From positions 2,312,116-2,376,115 of the forward strand of contig NZ_FSRO01000001.1 in the NCBI RefSeq assembly GCF_900143275.1: 64,000 bases of DNA, in the 5' to 3' direction. The translations under genes were made by a program, and so were the position numbers. Under the pieces are notes generated by a model. The model was not told where the DNA came from. It did no database searches and saw nothing but the letters and a program-made list of their open reading frames with translations. Numbering within the stretch: the stretch's first letter is position 1; every line of letters starts with the position of its first letter. This DNA comes from Nitrosomonas cryotolerans ATCC 49181 (GTDB lineage: Bacteria > Pseudomonadota > Gammaproteobacteria > Burkholderiales > Nitrosomonadaceae). Of this stretch, positions 1 to 9,040 are shown one piece after another.

Positions 1-52
1 TAAAACCAAAACCTTTAGCATCATTAAACCATTTTACAATACCTGTTGCCAT
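1..52 (-). CDS. Cold-shock protein (CspA family), N-terminal fragment
   Basis: Reading leftward from the ATG at 52-50, the 17 visible codons give MATGIVKWFNDAKGFGF, the characteristic start of CspA-type proteins, which are single OB-fold RNA/DNA-binding proteins of about 67-70 residues. KGFGF is the first RNP1-type motif. A good Shine-Dalgarno (AAGGAAA) lies just upstream on the minus strand. The rest of the gene is outside the window. Family proteins act as RNA chaperones in cold shock or growth; which paralogue this is cannot be told. Confidence 0.88.
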   Translation of the reverse strand, partial: MATGIVKWFNDAKGFGF

Positions 53-328
53 GTTACTTTCCTTAATAATAAATTTACGCTTACGGTTATCCGTATGTGG
101 CCATCGAATATCAAGGAAAAAAGGTTACCAGAGGTGACACATTCAACAGCTTGAATCCAAAAGACCGTAGTAAGATACACTTTATTTAGATAAGTTCAAG
201 CTTTTATTAAAATAAATTACAATAATTTGATTTGATTAAATATTTATTTATTCAATCTAACAGCCCATTGATTCCAACACGACTTCATTGTAACTTTAAT
301 ATCGACCAAATTACTCGCCATAGCCCGA
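53..328. other. Intergenic region between csp and the diguanylate cyclase
   Basis: AT-rich divergent spacer. It should hold the cold-shock gene's long 5' leader and promoter on the minus strand and the promoter of the diguanylate cyclase on the plus strand. I see no ORF, repeat or clear terminator. Confidence 0.4.
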
Positions 329-1837
329 TTGATTATTAGGCGAATATTTTCAGTAATGTTAAGCTTGCCGGTTTTTCGCTCTCTTCAATTAAGAAACTGT
401 GACGTGAATCATCGAAAAACCCGCTTTATTGTTCTTGTTACACTGTTACTGATCGCCGGTTTCTCCGCCACGAGTCTGATCAGTTACTTTGTCGCTAATC
501 ATGCATTGCAAGTACATATACGCTCCAATACCCTGCCGCTGACCAGTGACAATATTTACTCTGAAATTCAACGAGATATGCTCCCAACCATCATCATTTC
601 TTCATTGATGGCGCAAGATACCTTTGTCAAGGCGTGGATACTCATGGGAGAACAAGACAGCAAACAAATAGTTCAATATCTCAAATCAATACAGGAACAC
701 TATAAGACCACCACCGCCTTTTTTGTCTCGGCCAGCAGCCATTACTACTACCATTCTAGCGGTGTATTGAAACAAATCAAAGCCGAAGATCCGCAGGATA
801 AGTGGTACTTTCGATTTAGCGATAGCCATGACAATCTTGCAATTAATGTTGATATCGACACCGCCGACATGTCACGCACCAATTTTTTTGTCAATCACAA
901 GATCCATGACTTTGACGGTCGTTACCTGGGTGCGATTGGTGTCGGTCTATCTTCCAGTATCGTACAAGAAATGATCGAGTTATACCAAACGCGTTATTCT
1001 CGTCAGGTGTATTTTATAGATCAAAGCGGCAATATTGCCCTGCGTGGCAACTACTATCAAGGGGTGGATAACATTCGTCAGGCACCAGGGCTTAGTGCAA
1101 TAGCGACGCGGATATTGACTAGCCCGGGCGGCTCTTACACCTATCAGCGCGGCGATCAGGAAGTCTTTCTAAAAACCCGATTGATACCCGAGCTAAACTG
1201 GTTCTTGCTGGTAGAACAAATCGATCAGACCGAGTCGCAAATCCAAAATACCCTGTGGGTCAATTTAATATTCAGTCTAGCAATTACACTGATAGTACTG
1301 ATGCTGATCCACCTTACCATTAGTAAATACCAGCAGCGCTTGGAAAATATGGCTACTAAAGACAAGCTCACCGGTCTTGATAACCGACAAATCTTTGAGA
1401 CCAGAATCACTCAAATATTACGTCTCGCCAATCGACGCAGGGAGTCATTGTGCGCATTACTGGTTGATATCGATTACTTTAAGCAGATCAATGATCAATT
1501 TGGTCATTTGATTGGGGACCAGGTTATTACTGGCGTAGCCCATTTCTTAAAAGGAAAGCTGCGTCAATCAGATTTAATCTGCCGCTGGGGCGGTGAAGAA
1601 TTTTTGATTCTATTGCCCGCCTGCTCAGTTGAGCAAGGATTGCTGCAGGCGGCTAAGCTGCAACAAGGAATAGAGAGTCAAGGCATTGACATTCCAGGAA
1701 AACATATCGTGGTAACAATCAGTATTGGTGTAAGTGAATATATCTACAATGAATCAGCGACAGCGCTATTTCAGCGTACCGATCAAGCCTTGTATCGGGC
1801 CAAAACAGAAGGTCGAAATCGGGTGATCCAATATTAG
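329..1837 (+). CDS. Membrane diguanylate cyclase (Cache-like sensor plus GGDEF)
   Basis: Predicted to make cyclic di-GMP from two GTP at the inner membrane. A transmembrane helix at about residues 33-55 is followed by a ~250-residue periplasmic region of Cache type, a second helix at about 305-328 and a cytoplasmic GGDEF domain. The active-site loop is GGEEF at 421-425, and an intact inhibitory I-site (RQSD) lies five residues before it, so product inhibition is expected. The start is uncertain: TTG at 329 or ATG at 356 (nine codons shorter), neither with a strong ribosome binding site. It faces the minus-strand metallopeptidase gene tail to tail. The ligand sensed is unknown. Confidence 0.88.
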   Translation: MIIRRIFSVMLSLPVFRSLQLRNCDVNHRKTRFIVLVTLLLIAGFSATSLISYFVANHALQVHIRSNTLPLTSDNIYSEIQRDMLPTIIISSLMAQDTFVKAWILMGEQDSKQIVQYLKSIQEHYKTTTAFFVSASSHYYYHSSGVLKQIKAEDPQDKWYFRFSDSHDNLAINVDIDTADMSRTNFFVNHKIHDFDGRYLGAIGVGLSSSIVQEMIELYQTRYSRQVYFIDQSGNIALRGNYYQGVDNIRQAPGLSAIATRILTSPGGSYTYQRGDQEVFLKTRLIPELNWFLLVEQIDQTESQIQNTLWVNLIFSLAITLIVLMLIHLTISKYQQRLENMATKDKLTGLDNRQIFETRITQILRLANRRRESLCALLVDIDYFKQINDQFGHLIGDQVITGVAHFLKGKLRQSDLICRWGGEEFLILLPACSVEQGLLQAAKLQQGIESQGIDIPGKHIVVTISIGVSEYIYNESATALFQRTDQALYRAKTEGRNRVIQY

Positions 1838-1867
1838 CCACTAACCGACGATCCACAAACACCTAGA

Positions 1868-2617
1868 TCAAACATCATTCAAATAAAAATAGGTCAGACC
1901 ATTCAATCTTTCCTTCACCTTCTCCCAATGAGGCATCACCTGTTTCATTAGCCGATAGAAACGTTCGGAATGATGATGTTCGGCAATATGACAAAGTCCG
2001 TGCAGTAACACATAATCGATGCACTCTCTGGGAGCTTTGACTAAATGAGGATTGAGCGTTAATCGACCTCTAAGCGAGCAGCGGCCCCACTGGGTTTGCA
2101 TAGATAATAGCCTGATCGGTGGCTTATGTTGGACCCAGTGGGTTTGAGTAATTATTACATCGAGCCGACGGTCAAAAACTTCTCTGGCGCGTGCTCTGTA
2201 CCAATTCAATAGCAAAAATTTAATGTTTTCCGGCTGGATCATTCTGGATCTTACTTCCAGTACGCCACGATAAAGTTTTACTTCCGGTATATATCTGGCA
2301 TCTACGCTTATTTTTAGCCGATACCGACGGCCCAGGTAAAAATGATTTTCGCCGTTCACATAGCGTTGCGACAAAATATATTCTCGCCGCCGCTCAAAAT
2401 AACACTGCTGCCGATAGATCCAGTACGCCCGTTTCTTTACCGCACCGATGATTTCATCATGAGAAGCTATTAATGGCGCATACACCGCCACGCTGCAATC
2501 CGGATGAACCTTGATTGATATTTTCTCAATATTCACTGACCGGGCTTTTATGGAAAAATAAATCACAATATCCCCATATTGGATAGCTATTTCCTTCTGT
2601 CGGGCGAAATTACTCAT
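1868..2617 (-). CDS. YgjP/M48-like metallopeptidase (DUF45), catalytic Glu replaced
   Basis: About 249 residues of the YgjP-type (DUF45) zinc metallopeptidase family, recognised from the C-terminal block ending HHHSERFYRLM and from QTQWGRCSLRGRLTLN. The family zinc motif is HELCH; here the codons read HGLCH (Gly codon GGA near 2012-2014), so the general-base Glu is missing while both His ligands and the downstream metal region remain. Genes of this family commonly sit next to type I restriction hsdR, as here (190 bp downstream of hsdR, same strand). I chose the ATG at 2617; a GTG at 2638 would add seven residues. Peptidase activity is doubtful unless the change is a sequencing error. Confidence 0.75.
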   Translation of the reverse strand: MSNFARQKEIAIQYGDIVIYFSIKARSVNIEKISIKVHPDCSVAVYAPLIASHDEIIGAVKKRAYWIYRQQCYFERRREYILSQRYVNGENHFYLGRRYRLKISVDARYIPEVKLYRGVLEVRSRMIQPENIKFLLLNWYRARAREVFDRRLDVIITQTHWVQHKPPIRLLSMQTQWGRCSLRGRLTLNPHLVKAPRECIDYVLLHGLCHIAEHHHSERFYRLMKQVMPHWEKVKERLNGLTYFYLNDV

Positions 2618-2807
2618 GAACGGTTCAATGCTCCCCACACATTTCGAATGAAAATGTCACCCAACAATTCAATACTGCATCATTGATTGTGACAAGATTT
2701 CCACCAATCATCATTTTCGACACGTCGTAATGAGTGTAATAATTTAATAATTTCTCCTATCGACTCAGCAATTAATTTGATCGAATTTTTTACTGCAAAT
2801 TGTTAAT

Positions 2808-5144
2808 TCAATTACACGTTATATTTTCCTGATACAAATGCTTCTGGAACCCGACAAATGCATCACGTATCTGCGCTACACCACCAAGCAGGATTACCGC
2901 ATCACTGGTAGCATGATATTTCAATTCCAACAAATCAGGGAGCTTCGATTGATCCAATTCACCCACACCCTCCTTAACGTATTGCGCCAGTACAAAATCA
3001 ATAAAATCCTGTAACTTCACATCATATTGGGAAAAGATCTGTTTCTTGCGCGTTTCAGCACGTTCTTCCCTCGTTATCGGTGCAAGGGCGAATGCGATAT
3101 AAGCCAACACATCGAAGAGGTCGCTCTTTTCGGCGTTGATCATCCGGCGAATTTCAACAAGCTGCTCATCGCCATAGCCTTTCTCGGCCAAACTTTCTAT
3201 CAATGCCTTGCGGGTATCAGGCTGCCCCCATAACGCACGCAACTCATCTTCATCCTTAAACAGTTCGGGCAAATCTCCAAATAATCGTTGAATGAATTCG
3301 GCGGCTGACATGGGTTTACCTTCGGGGCTCCAGAATGTTGTCGCCATCATGTGTTGAATACGGCGCTCTTTGCCATCCGCTAGCATAATCTTAATTTTTA
3401 AACGCGGCGGCAACTCTTCATCATTTGCTTTGGTATTTTCATTACCATAAGCTGGCGGAGCGGGCTGCTCAACCTTGTTGCCAACTGGCGCTACAACCGG
3501 ATCAACTGGCTCGCCATCCCATTCAGGATCACTAAAATGCTCATAAGCCTTTACGAAGTCATAGACCGTAAAATAGTCTTTACCATCAAACAAACGGGTT
3601 CCGCGTCCGATAATCTGTTTAAATTCGATCATCGAATTCACCGGGCGCATTAGCACAATATTACGGATGTTCCGGGCATCCACGCCGGTTGAAAGTTTTT
3701 GTGATGTGGTGAGAATCGTCGGTATTGTTTTCTCGTTATCCTGAAATATCCGCAAATGCTGTTCGCCCAATTCACCGTCATTGGCTGTCACACGAACACA
3801 ATAATTCGGCTCCTTGCTGGTCTTCATTTGATTAATCAGATCACGCACCGCGAGCGCATGGTCTTGTGTGGCACAAAACACCAACGTTTTTTGGCTTTGA
3901 TCAATCGAGCCCATGAATAACTTTACGCGGTATTTCTCGCGCGCTTTAATCTCAATCACGCGGTTAAAATCATCTTCGCAATAGCGCTTGCCTTCCTCAA
4001 TCTCGCCTTCAATTACTTGATCATCAGAGGTATAAACATAGTCATCCAAGGTGGTAGCAATCTGCTTTACTTTGAATGGCGTTAAGTAACCGTCATTAAT
4101 TCCTTCCTTCAGGGAATAGATGTAAACAGGTTCGCCAAAATAAGCATAAGTATCGACATTGTTCTTGCGCTTCGGTGTAGCGGTTAAGCCAAGCTGCACC
4201 GCTGGCTCGAAATATTCCAGGATATCGCGCCAGTTACTTTCGTCATTCGCGCCGCCCCGGTGACATTCGTCAATCACAATAAAATCGAAGAAGTCCGGTG
4301 GATACTCGCCAAAGCTGGGTGCCGGATTACCCGCTGCATCACGCCCTGTCATAAAGGTTTGAAAAATAGTAAAAAAGATGCTGCCGTTTTTAGGTACACG
4401 GCCTTTTTTACGAATTTCATTTGGCTTGATCCTCACCAACGCATCTTCGGGGAAAGCAGAAAACGAGTTATAAGCTTGGTTGGCGAGGATATTGCGATCA
4501 GCCAAAAACAAAATACGCGGACGGCGAGTCGGCTCGTCACTTAAATTCCAGCGGGAATGAAATAATTTCCAAGCGAGCTGAAAGGCAATGAAGGTTTTCC
4601 CCGTGCCGGTCGCAAGGGTCAACAAAATGCGTTTCTCTCCGGCGGCAATCGCCTCCAGTGTTTTATTGATGGCATTATGCTGATAGTAACGCGCTTGCCA
4701 TTGTCCGCCCTTATCCTCAAACGGCACATCGCCGAAACGATCACGCCAAGCATATTCCACCGAGAACGTTTGATCCCATAGCGCTTGCGGTGTGGGATAG
4801 CACGTAATCCAGCCTTCTTTACCGGTTAGCATATCCATGCAGTGAATACCGTCACCATTGGTGGAATAAGCAAAACGGACCTGGAGCATGGCGGCATATT
4901 TTTTAGCCTGCGCCACACCTTCGGTAGCGGGCAGACTGCGTTTTTTGGCCTCAATCACGCCAAGCTTCTGCCCCTTATAAAACAGCACATAATCAGCAAC
5001 ATTCCCCGCCGCCCGCTTGCCTGCGCCCTGCAATCGACCCAATGTAATCGCCTCACGCCGAACTCGACCACCTTCAACCACGCCCCAACCGGCTGCCTTC
5101 AAGGCAGGATCAATCAACTCCGCTCTGGTTTCGGCTTCGTTCAT
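2808..5144 (-). CDS. hsdR: Type I restriction enzyme, R (endonuclease/translocase) subunit
   Basis: 778 residues, the length of EcoAI-like (type IB) HsdR. The N-terminal nuclease domain shows D51 and E65-A-K67 of the PD-ExK fold. The superfamily 2 motor follows with Walker A ATGTGKT at 178-184, the DECH box at 292-295 and the GLTATPKR motif. The subunit translocates DNA and cuts it when HsdM/HsdS meets unmodified sites. Its ATG overlaps the hsdS stop by 4 bp (ATGA), so translation is probably coupled. Last of the three RM genes. It appears intact. Confidence 0.95.
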   Translation of the reverse strand: MNEAETRAELIDPALKAAGWGVVEGGRVRREAITLGRLQGAGKRAAGNVADYVLFYKGQKLGVIEAKKRSLPATEGVAQAKKYAAMLQVRFAYSTNGDGIHCMDMLTGKEGWITCYPTPQALWDQTFSVEYAWRDRFGDVPFEDKGGQWQARYYQHNAINKTLEAIAAGEKRILLTLATGTGKTFIAFQLAWKLFHSRWNLSDEPTRRPRILFLADRNILANQAYNSFSAFPEDALVRIKPNEIRKKGRVPKNGSIFFTIFQTFMTGRDAAGNPAPSFGEYPPDFFDFIVIDECHRGGANDESNWRDILEYFEPAVQLGLTATPKRKNNVDTYAYFGEPVYIYSLKEGINDGYLTPFKVKQIATTLDDYVYTSDDQVIEGEIEEGKRYCEDDFNRVIEIKAREKYRVKLFMGSIDQSQKTLVFCATQDHALAVRDLINQMKTSKEPNYCVRVTANDGELGEQHLRIFQDNEKTIPTILTTSQKLSTGVDARNIRNIVLMRPVNSMIEFKQIIGRGTRLFDGKDYFTVYDFVKAYEHFSDPEWDGEPVDPVVAPVGNKVEQPAPPAYGNENTKANDEELPPRLKIKIMLADGKERRIQHMMATTFWSPEGKPMSAAEFIQRLFGDLPELFKDEDELRALWGQPDTRKALIESLAEKGYGDEQLVEIRRMINAEKSDLFDVLAYIAFALAPITREERAETRKKQIFSQYDVKLQDFIDFVLAQYVKEGVGELDQSKLPDLLELKYHATSDAVILLGGVAQIRDAFVGFQKHLYQENITCN

Positions 5145-6394
5145 ACGGTAGCTTCTTTCTTGATCGGTAGTTCATCTGCCGTCAATTCACCGGAAAAGGC
5201 TTTTGTCAGCAGGGATTGTTTGAGTTCAGTAAGGGCAGTGAGTTTTTGTTTGTATAGCTGATTCAGTTTGATCTGATCATTTGTAACTTCTTTTATTTGT
5301 TGAAGAATTAGAATTTGATCTTTTGGAGAAGGTAAAGAGACAGTAAGGCTCCCTAGTGCTTCATTACTTAAATTCAGCATAGTGGCACCCGATGCCAGTT
5401 TTGTAATTTCTTCTTTATAAAAGTTAGAACTTAATAATAAAGCAATGAATTCTGCCTCATTATTATTTTTAGAAGAAATAATGAAACACCCTGTTCCGCA
5501 TAACCAGCCTTCTTCGACTTCTGTTATAGCGGCGCACCTACCCATTTCACCTCTGCGCCCAATAATAACATCGCCTATTTTTACACGATAATTGCTCAAT
5601 CGATCTAAAGCTTCACTATCAACTGTTTTTCGCATATCAGGAATTATTAGACCCGCATTAATATGCGCGGGATTTATAAGCGGCGTTCCATTATCAATAT
5701 AATCTGATTTATGAAGCAAAGAACCAAATGGACCGGTTCTAATATCGCCACCAATATCAGCTAACTCACCGTAATGCCAACCATCACCCTTTTGGGTGAA
5801 GATACTGTTTAGATAGCTTTCAAACAGCTCACGGGCATTGGCGAGGTTCTGCTGGGTATTGACAATCGCCTTATCAATTCCCGCAAACGCTTCATCCAAT
5901 ATCGCCACAATCCGCTTTTGTTCGCTGAGAGAGTGTGGAAACGAGACTTCAAATTTGTTTTCAAGAGTAGTTCTTGCTAATTCCGTTTGACCGCTTGCTC
6001 CCTCACCACTAGACGTTATTTCATCCTCTATCTTAATTAGCATGTATCCAAAGAAAGCTTCAAAGAACTTCTCAGGTACAGGTCTACAAATTGTAACGTG
6101 TGTGTCCACAGTTGTAAGTTCAGTCGGTTTCTTCCGAATTTGAGCTACTCTGCCAAGAGTCCCAGTACCAGTTGAATTCACGAGAACATCACCAACCTGA
6201 ATATATCTTTCTTCGTTTATTCCCTTGCGGCCTATGTCATGCCTTCTAGCTAGTTCATAGTTAACCTTATGATCACGGACACATTTCTGATTGATAACAC
6301 ACACACCGCCGTTTTCCGTGTATTTAGGAGCAATACCTCGTTTTATCATTTGGCAAACGCCCCCAAGCTTAGCTGTGCTCCAACCGTCTCTCAC
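5141..6394 (-). CDS. hsdS: Type I restriction-modification, S (specificity) subunit
   Basis: 417 residues with the two-TRD layout of HsdS. TRD1 spans roughly residues 1-150, the central conserved helix roughly 155-200 (SEQKRIVAILDEAFAGIDKA), TRD2 roughly 200-370, and a C-terminal conserved helix contains LKQSLLTKAFSGEL. The conserved helices set the spacing between the two half-sites; the TRDs choose the sequence methylated. TRD2 DNA is visibly more AT-rich than hsdM and hsdR, typical of exchanged specificity domains. It overlaps hsdM by 4 bp and hsdR by 4 bp. The recognition sequence cannot be inferred by eye. Confidence 0.93.
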   Translation of the reverse strand: MRDGWSTAKLGGVCQMIKRGIAPKYTENGGVCVINQKCVRDHKVNYELARRHDIGRKGINEERYIQVGDVLVNSTGTGTLGRVAQIRKKPTELTTVDTHVTICRPVPEKFFEAFFGYMLIKIEDEITSSGEGASGQTELARTTLENKFEVSFPHSLSEQKRIVAILDEAFAGIDKAIVNTQQNLANARELFESYLNSIFTQKGDGWHYGELADIGGDIRTGPFGSLLHKSDYIDNGTPLINPAHINAGLIIPDMRKTVDSEALDRLSNYRVKIGDVIIGRRGEMGRCAAITEVEEGWLCGTGCFIISSKNNNEAEFIALLLSSNFYKEEITKLASGATMLNLSNEALGSLTVSLPSPKDQILILQQIKEVTNDQIKLNQLYKQKLTALTELKQSLLTKAFSGELTADELPIKKEATV

Positions 6395-7854
6395 AGCATA
6401 CCTCGAATATTTCCAAGGATATCGGCACTTTCCGCATCAAGCGCAACAATCTCGGCAATGATATCTTCCGGCTCACGCAGTGGTGTGGCTTCCGGTGTGT
6501 TGGGGTTCTTCACCGACAAATCAAAATTCTCCTGATCAATATCCGTGACATCAACCGACCATGATTTCTCGGACTCGGCGAAGCTCGCTTGTAGTTCAAC
6601 AAATTCCTTCAGGTCATTATCATTGAGGGAATTGGTCTTGCCCATATTACGACCGGGATCGAGTTGGTAATACCAGACCTTGCGCGTGGGTGCACCCTTT
6701 TCAAAAAACAGCACCACAGTTTTCACCCCCGCGCCAAGGAACGTGCCGCCGGGGCAATCCAGCACCGTATGCAGATGACAACTTTCCAGCAATTCCTTGC
6801 GCAAGGCTTTGGAAGCATTGTCAGAGTTCGACAGGAACGTGTTTTTAATAACCACCGCGCCGCGTCCACCGGCTTTAAGGTGTTTAATGAAATGCTGAAG
6901 GAATAAAAACGCGGTCTCCCCGGTTTTAATCGGGAAATTTTGTTGCACTTCTGCGCGCTCTTTGCCGCCGAAAGGGGGATTCGCGAGGACAACATCAAAA
7001 CGGTCTTTGTCCTGAATATCGGCGATATTTTCCGCCAGTGTATTGGTATGAATAATGTTTGGCGTGTCGATCCCATGCAGGATCATGTTCATAATCGCAA
7101 TCACATAGGCGAGGCTTTTCTTCTCCTTGCCGTAGAAAGTCTTGGTTTGCAGCGTTTGCAGCTCGCTAGTGGTTAGTTCGCTGCCTTTTACCCCGTGGCG
7201 CAGATAATCATAAGCTTCGCACAAGAAGCCCGCCGAACCGACCGCCCCATCATAAATGCGCTCACCTATTTTGGGTTTGACCACTTGAACCATGGCGCGG
7301 ATGAGTGGGCGCGGCGTGTAATATTCCCCGCCATTACGACCCGCATTGCCCATGTTTTTGATTTTGGCTTCGTACAAATGGGAGAGCTCATGCTTTTCCT
7401 TCTGCGAGCGAAAGCGTAAAGCGTCCATCAGTTCCAAGGCATCGCGGAGACTATAGCCGCTTTGAAACTTGTTCTTTATTTCGCCAAATATTTCACCGAT
7501 TTTATATTCGATGGTATCGGGGCTGGTCGCGCGTTGTTTAAAACCTTTTAAGTAGGGAAAAAGTTCATTGTCGATATATTGAATCAAATCATCGCCGGTT
7601 AGCGCCGTGTCATGATCGAACGATCCATCTGCTTTCTTTGGCGCTGCCCATTTTGACCAACGGTGTGCATCATCAATAATGAATTCATATGCTTTACCGA
7701 CCAGCTCGGCATTCATGGCCCGTTCTTGTTCCAGATCATCAAGATATTTGAGAAACAACATCCATGATGTTTGCTCGGTGTAATCGAGCTCCGTGGTGCA
7801 GCCCGCCTCTTTCCAGAGAACATCATCAATGTTTTTGAAGGTTTGTTCGAACAT
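6391..7854 (-). CDS. hsdM: Type I restriction-modification, M (adenine methyltransferase) subunit
   Basis: 487 residues. The SAM-binding motif I region reads YDGAVGSAGFL at about 201-211 and the catalytic motif IV is NPPF at 292-295, as in N6-adenine methyltransferases. The N-terminal HsdM helical domain precedes the catalytic domain. With HsdS it forms the methylase, and with HsdR the full restriction complex. First gene of the hsdMSR operon; the ATG is only about 39 bp from an inverted-repeat element at 7893-8004, which therefore occupies the likely promoter region. Confidence 0.95.
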   Translation of the reverse strand: MFEQTFKNIDDVLWKEAGCTTELDYTEQTSWMLFLKYLDDLEQERAMNAELVGKAYEFIIDDAHRWSKWAAPKKADGSFDHDTALTGDDLIQYIDNELFPYLKGFKQRATSPDTIEYKIGEIFGEIKNKFQSGYSLRDALELMDALRFRSQKEKHELSHLYEAKIKNMGNAGRNGGEYYTPRPLIRAMVQVVKPKIGERIYDGAVGSAGFLCEAYDYLRHGVKGSELTTSELQTLQTKTFYGKEKKSLAYVIAIMNMILHGIDTPNIIHTNTLAENIADIQDKDRFDVVLANPPFGGKERAEVQQNFPIKTGETAFLFLQHFIKHLKAGGRGAVVIKNTFLSNSDNASKALRKELLESCHLHTVLDCPGGTFLGAGVKTVVLFFEKGAPTRKVWYYQLDPGRNMGKTNSLNDNDLKEFVELQASFAESEKSWSVDVTDIDQENFDLSVKNPNTPEATPLREPEDIIAEIVALDAESADILGNIRGML

Positions 7855-7892
7855 TTTCTACTTTTTCCTCATGCATAACTTGATCAACTTAA

Positions 7893-8004
7893 AAAGACCG
7901 CTGCATAACTGTGTTTTTGAGCTTTTCTGATTACCTGTAGCATTGATAAATCAAACACTTAAAACCTTGCCCAGCCCGAGATAACCAGTTATGCAGCGGT
8001 CTTT
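7893..8004. mobile_element. 112-bp miniature inverted-repeat element (MITE), copy 1
   Basis: The ends are perfect 20-bp inverted repeats if one extra A/T is counted on each side (AAAAGACCGCTGCATAACTG at 7892-7911 against 7986-8005). The element is flanked by a 3-bp direct repeat TAA (7890-7892 and 8005-8007), as produced by several IS5-type transposases. No ORF fits inside. A second copy, about 85 percent identical, is at 60772-60884. It is probably mobilised in trans by an IS elsewhere in the genome. Confidence 0.82.
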
Positions 8005-8245
8005 TAAATATCTAGCGAGAGAGTATTGGAAAATGGGGGAATGTACAATCTACAGCTATAAAGAACCGGAGTGAAAGCATTATGAACAGATCAAGATAGT
8101 GTCGCATACAGGAATGCTTTTTGGGCGCACTCCGCTGGCGAAACAGTGGCAGGAACGTAACAGCACTAGATTACCGTCAATTATTGCTATATCTATATAA
8201 TCTCTCTTTCTAAAACAACTGATGCGTTTAATGGAGAGTGATCTT

Positions 8246-8734
8246 ATGAGATGTTTGTTGAGAAAAATATGCTTCATTACAGCATTAATGACAATAAGCA
8301 CAGTTACGGTGGCTCAAGAAGTGCCTAATATTTTCTCTCACACAGTATTAAAGCCGCCTTTTAGCTTCAAGAGTGAAGAGCCTTGGAGTCAGATTATTCG
8401 CACCCAAAAAGAATGGGAGATGTCCCTTGAATTACTAGAAGAAAGTGAAGCTTTCACCGTGATACCTGCCTTACTTCCACAAATTGACTTTGAAACTTTT
8501 CAGTTGGTTGCGGGTGGAATCGGATTTAGGCCAAGCGGTGGGTATCGTGTTTCAGTCAGTGAAGTAATTGAACTGGACGACGTTATACATATTGAGGTTT
8601 TTGTTGTCAGCCCTGGTAAAAACTGTATTGTCACTACGCAGGTTACTTACCCTTTTACCGCTATTTTGATTAGAAAAACCAATAAGCCAATTCAGTTTTC
8701 TTCTTCTCAGCTTACGGATGAATGCCTCTTATAG
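8246..8734 (+). CDS. Secreted protein with PrcB-like C-terminal domain
   Basis: About 162 residues. The start at 8246 is preferred because GGAGAG lies 8-9 nt upstream and the product then begins with a clean signal peptide (MRCLLRKICFITALM, cleavage probably near VTVA-QE). The segment around LVAGGIGFRPSGGYRVSV resembles the PrcB C-terminal domain, a small beta domain of secreted or protease-associated proteins, where the pattern is a hydrophobic strand followed by G-x-R-P-S/T-G-G-Y. A single Cys pair (KNCIV, DECLL) could form a disulfide. Location is presumably the periplasm or outer face; function unknown. It appears monocistronic. Confidence 0.6.
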   Translation: MRCLLRKICFITALMTISTVTVAQEVPNIFSHTVLKPPFSFKSEEPWSQIIRTQKEWEMSLELLEESEAFTVIPALLPQIDFETFQLVAGGIGFRPSGGYRVSVSEVIELDDVIHIEVFVVSPGKNCIVTTQVTYPFTAILIRKTNKPIQFSSSQLTDECLL

Positions 8735-8802
8735 CCTTCTAAAGCATGAGTGCATACTAACGGCTAAGACCGGGTTTTCTTACATCAGCCTTACACTGCA
8801 AG

Positions 8803-8841
8803 ATAAAAAAAATGGCCTACAAGAGTTAACTTGTACGCCAT
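8803..8841 (-). terminator. Rho-independent terminator of the tRNA-fMet gene
   Basis: On the minus strand an imperfect stem (ATGGC/GCCAT and ACAAG/CTTGT separated by a 2-nt mismatch) is followed by a run of eight T, about 12 nt after the tRNA 3' end. Confidence 0.7.
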
Positions 8842-8852
8842 TAATATATTCT

Positions 8853-8929
<77 letters not shown>

Positions 8930-9040
8930 TCTGAGTTAGGCATTCTAACAAAATCAATCCATGCAAGTCAAACAATGTTTCCTTTAACGATACAACTGGT
9001 CATATTTAGCATCTGATTTACTTGGCCACGATTATCACGA

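Noticed and set aside
3027..5261. Plus-strand open frames inside hsdR (3027-3233, 4260-4544, 4842-5261)
   Set aside because: They overlap a clearly conserved gene on the other strand and have no motifs of their own.
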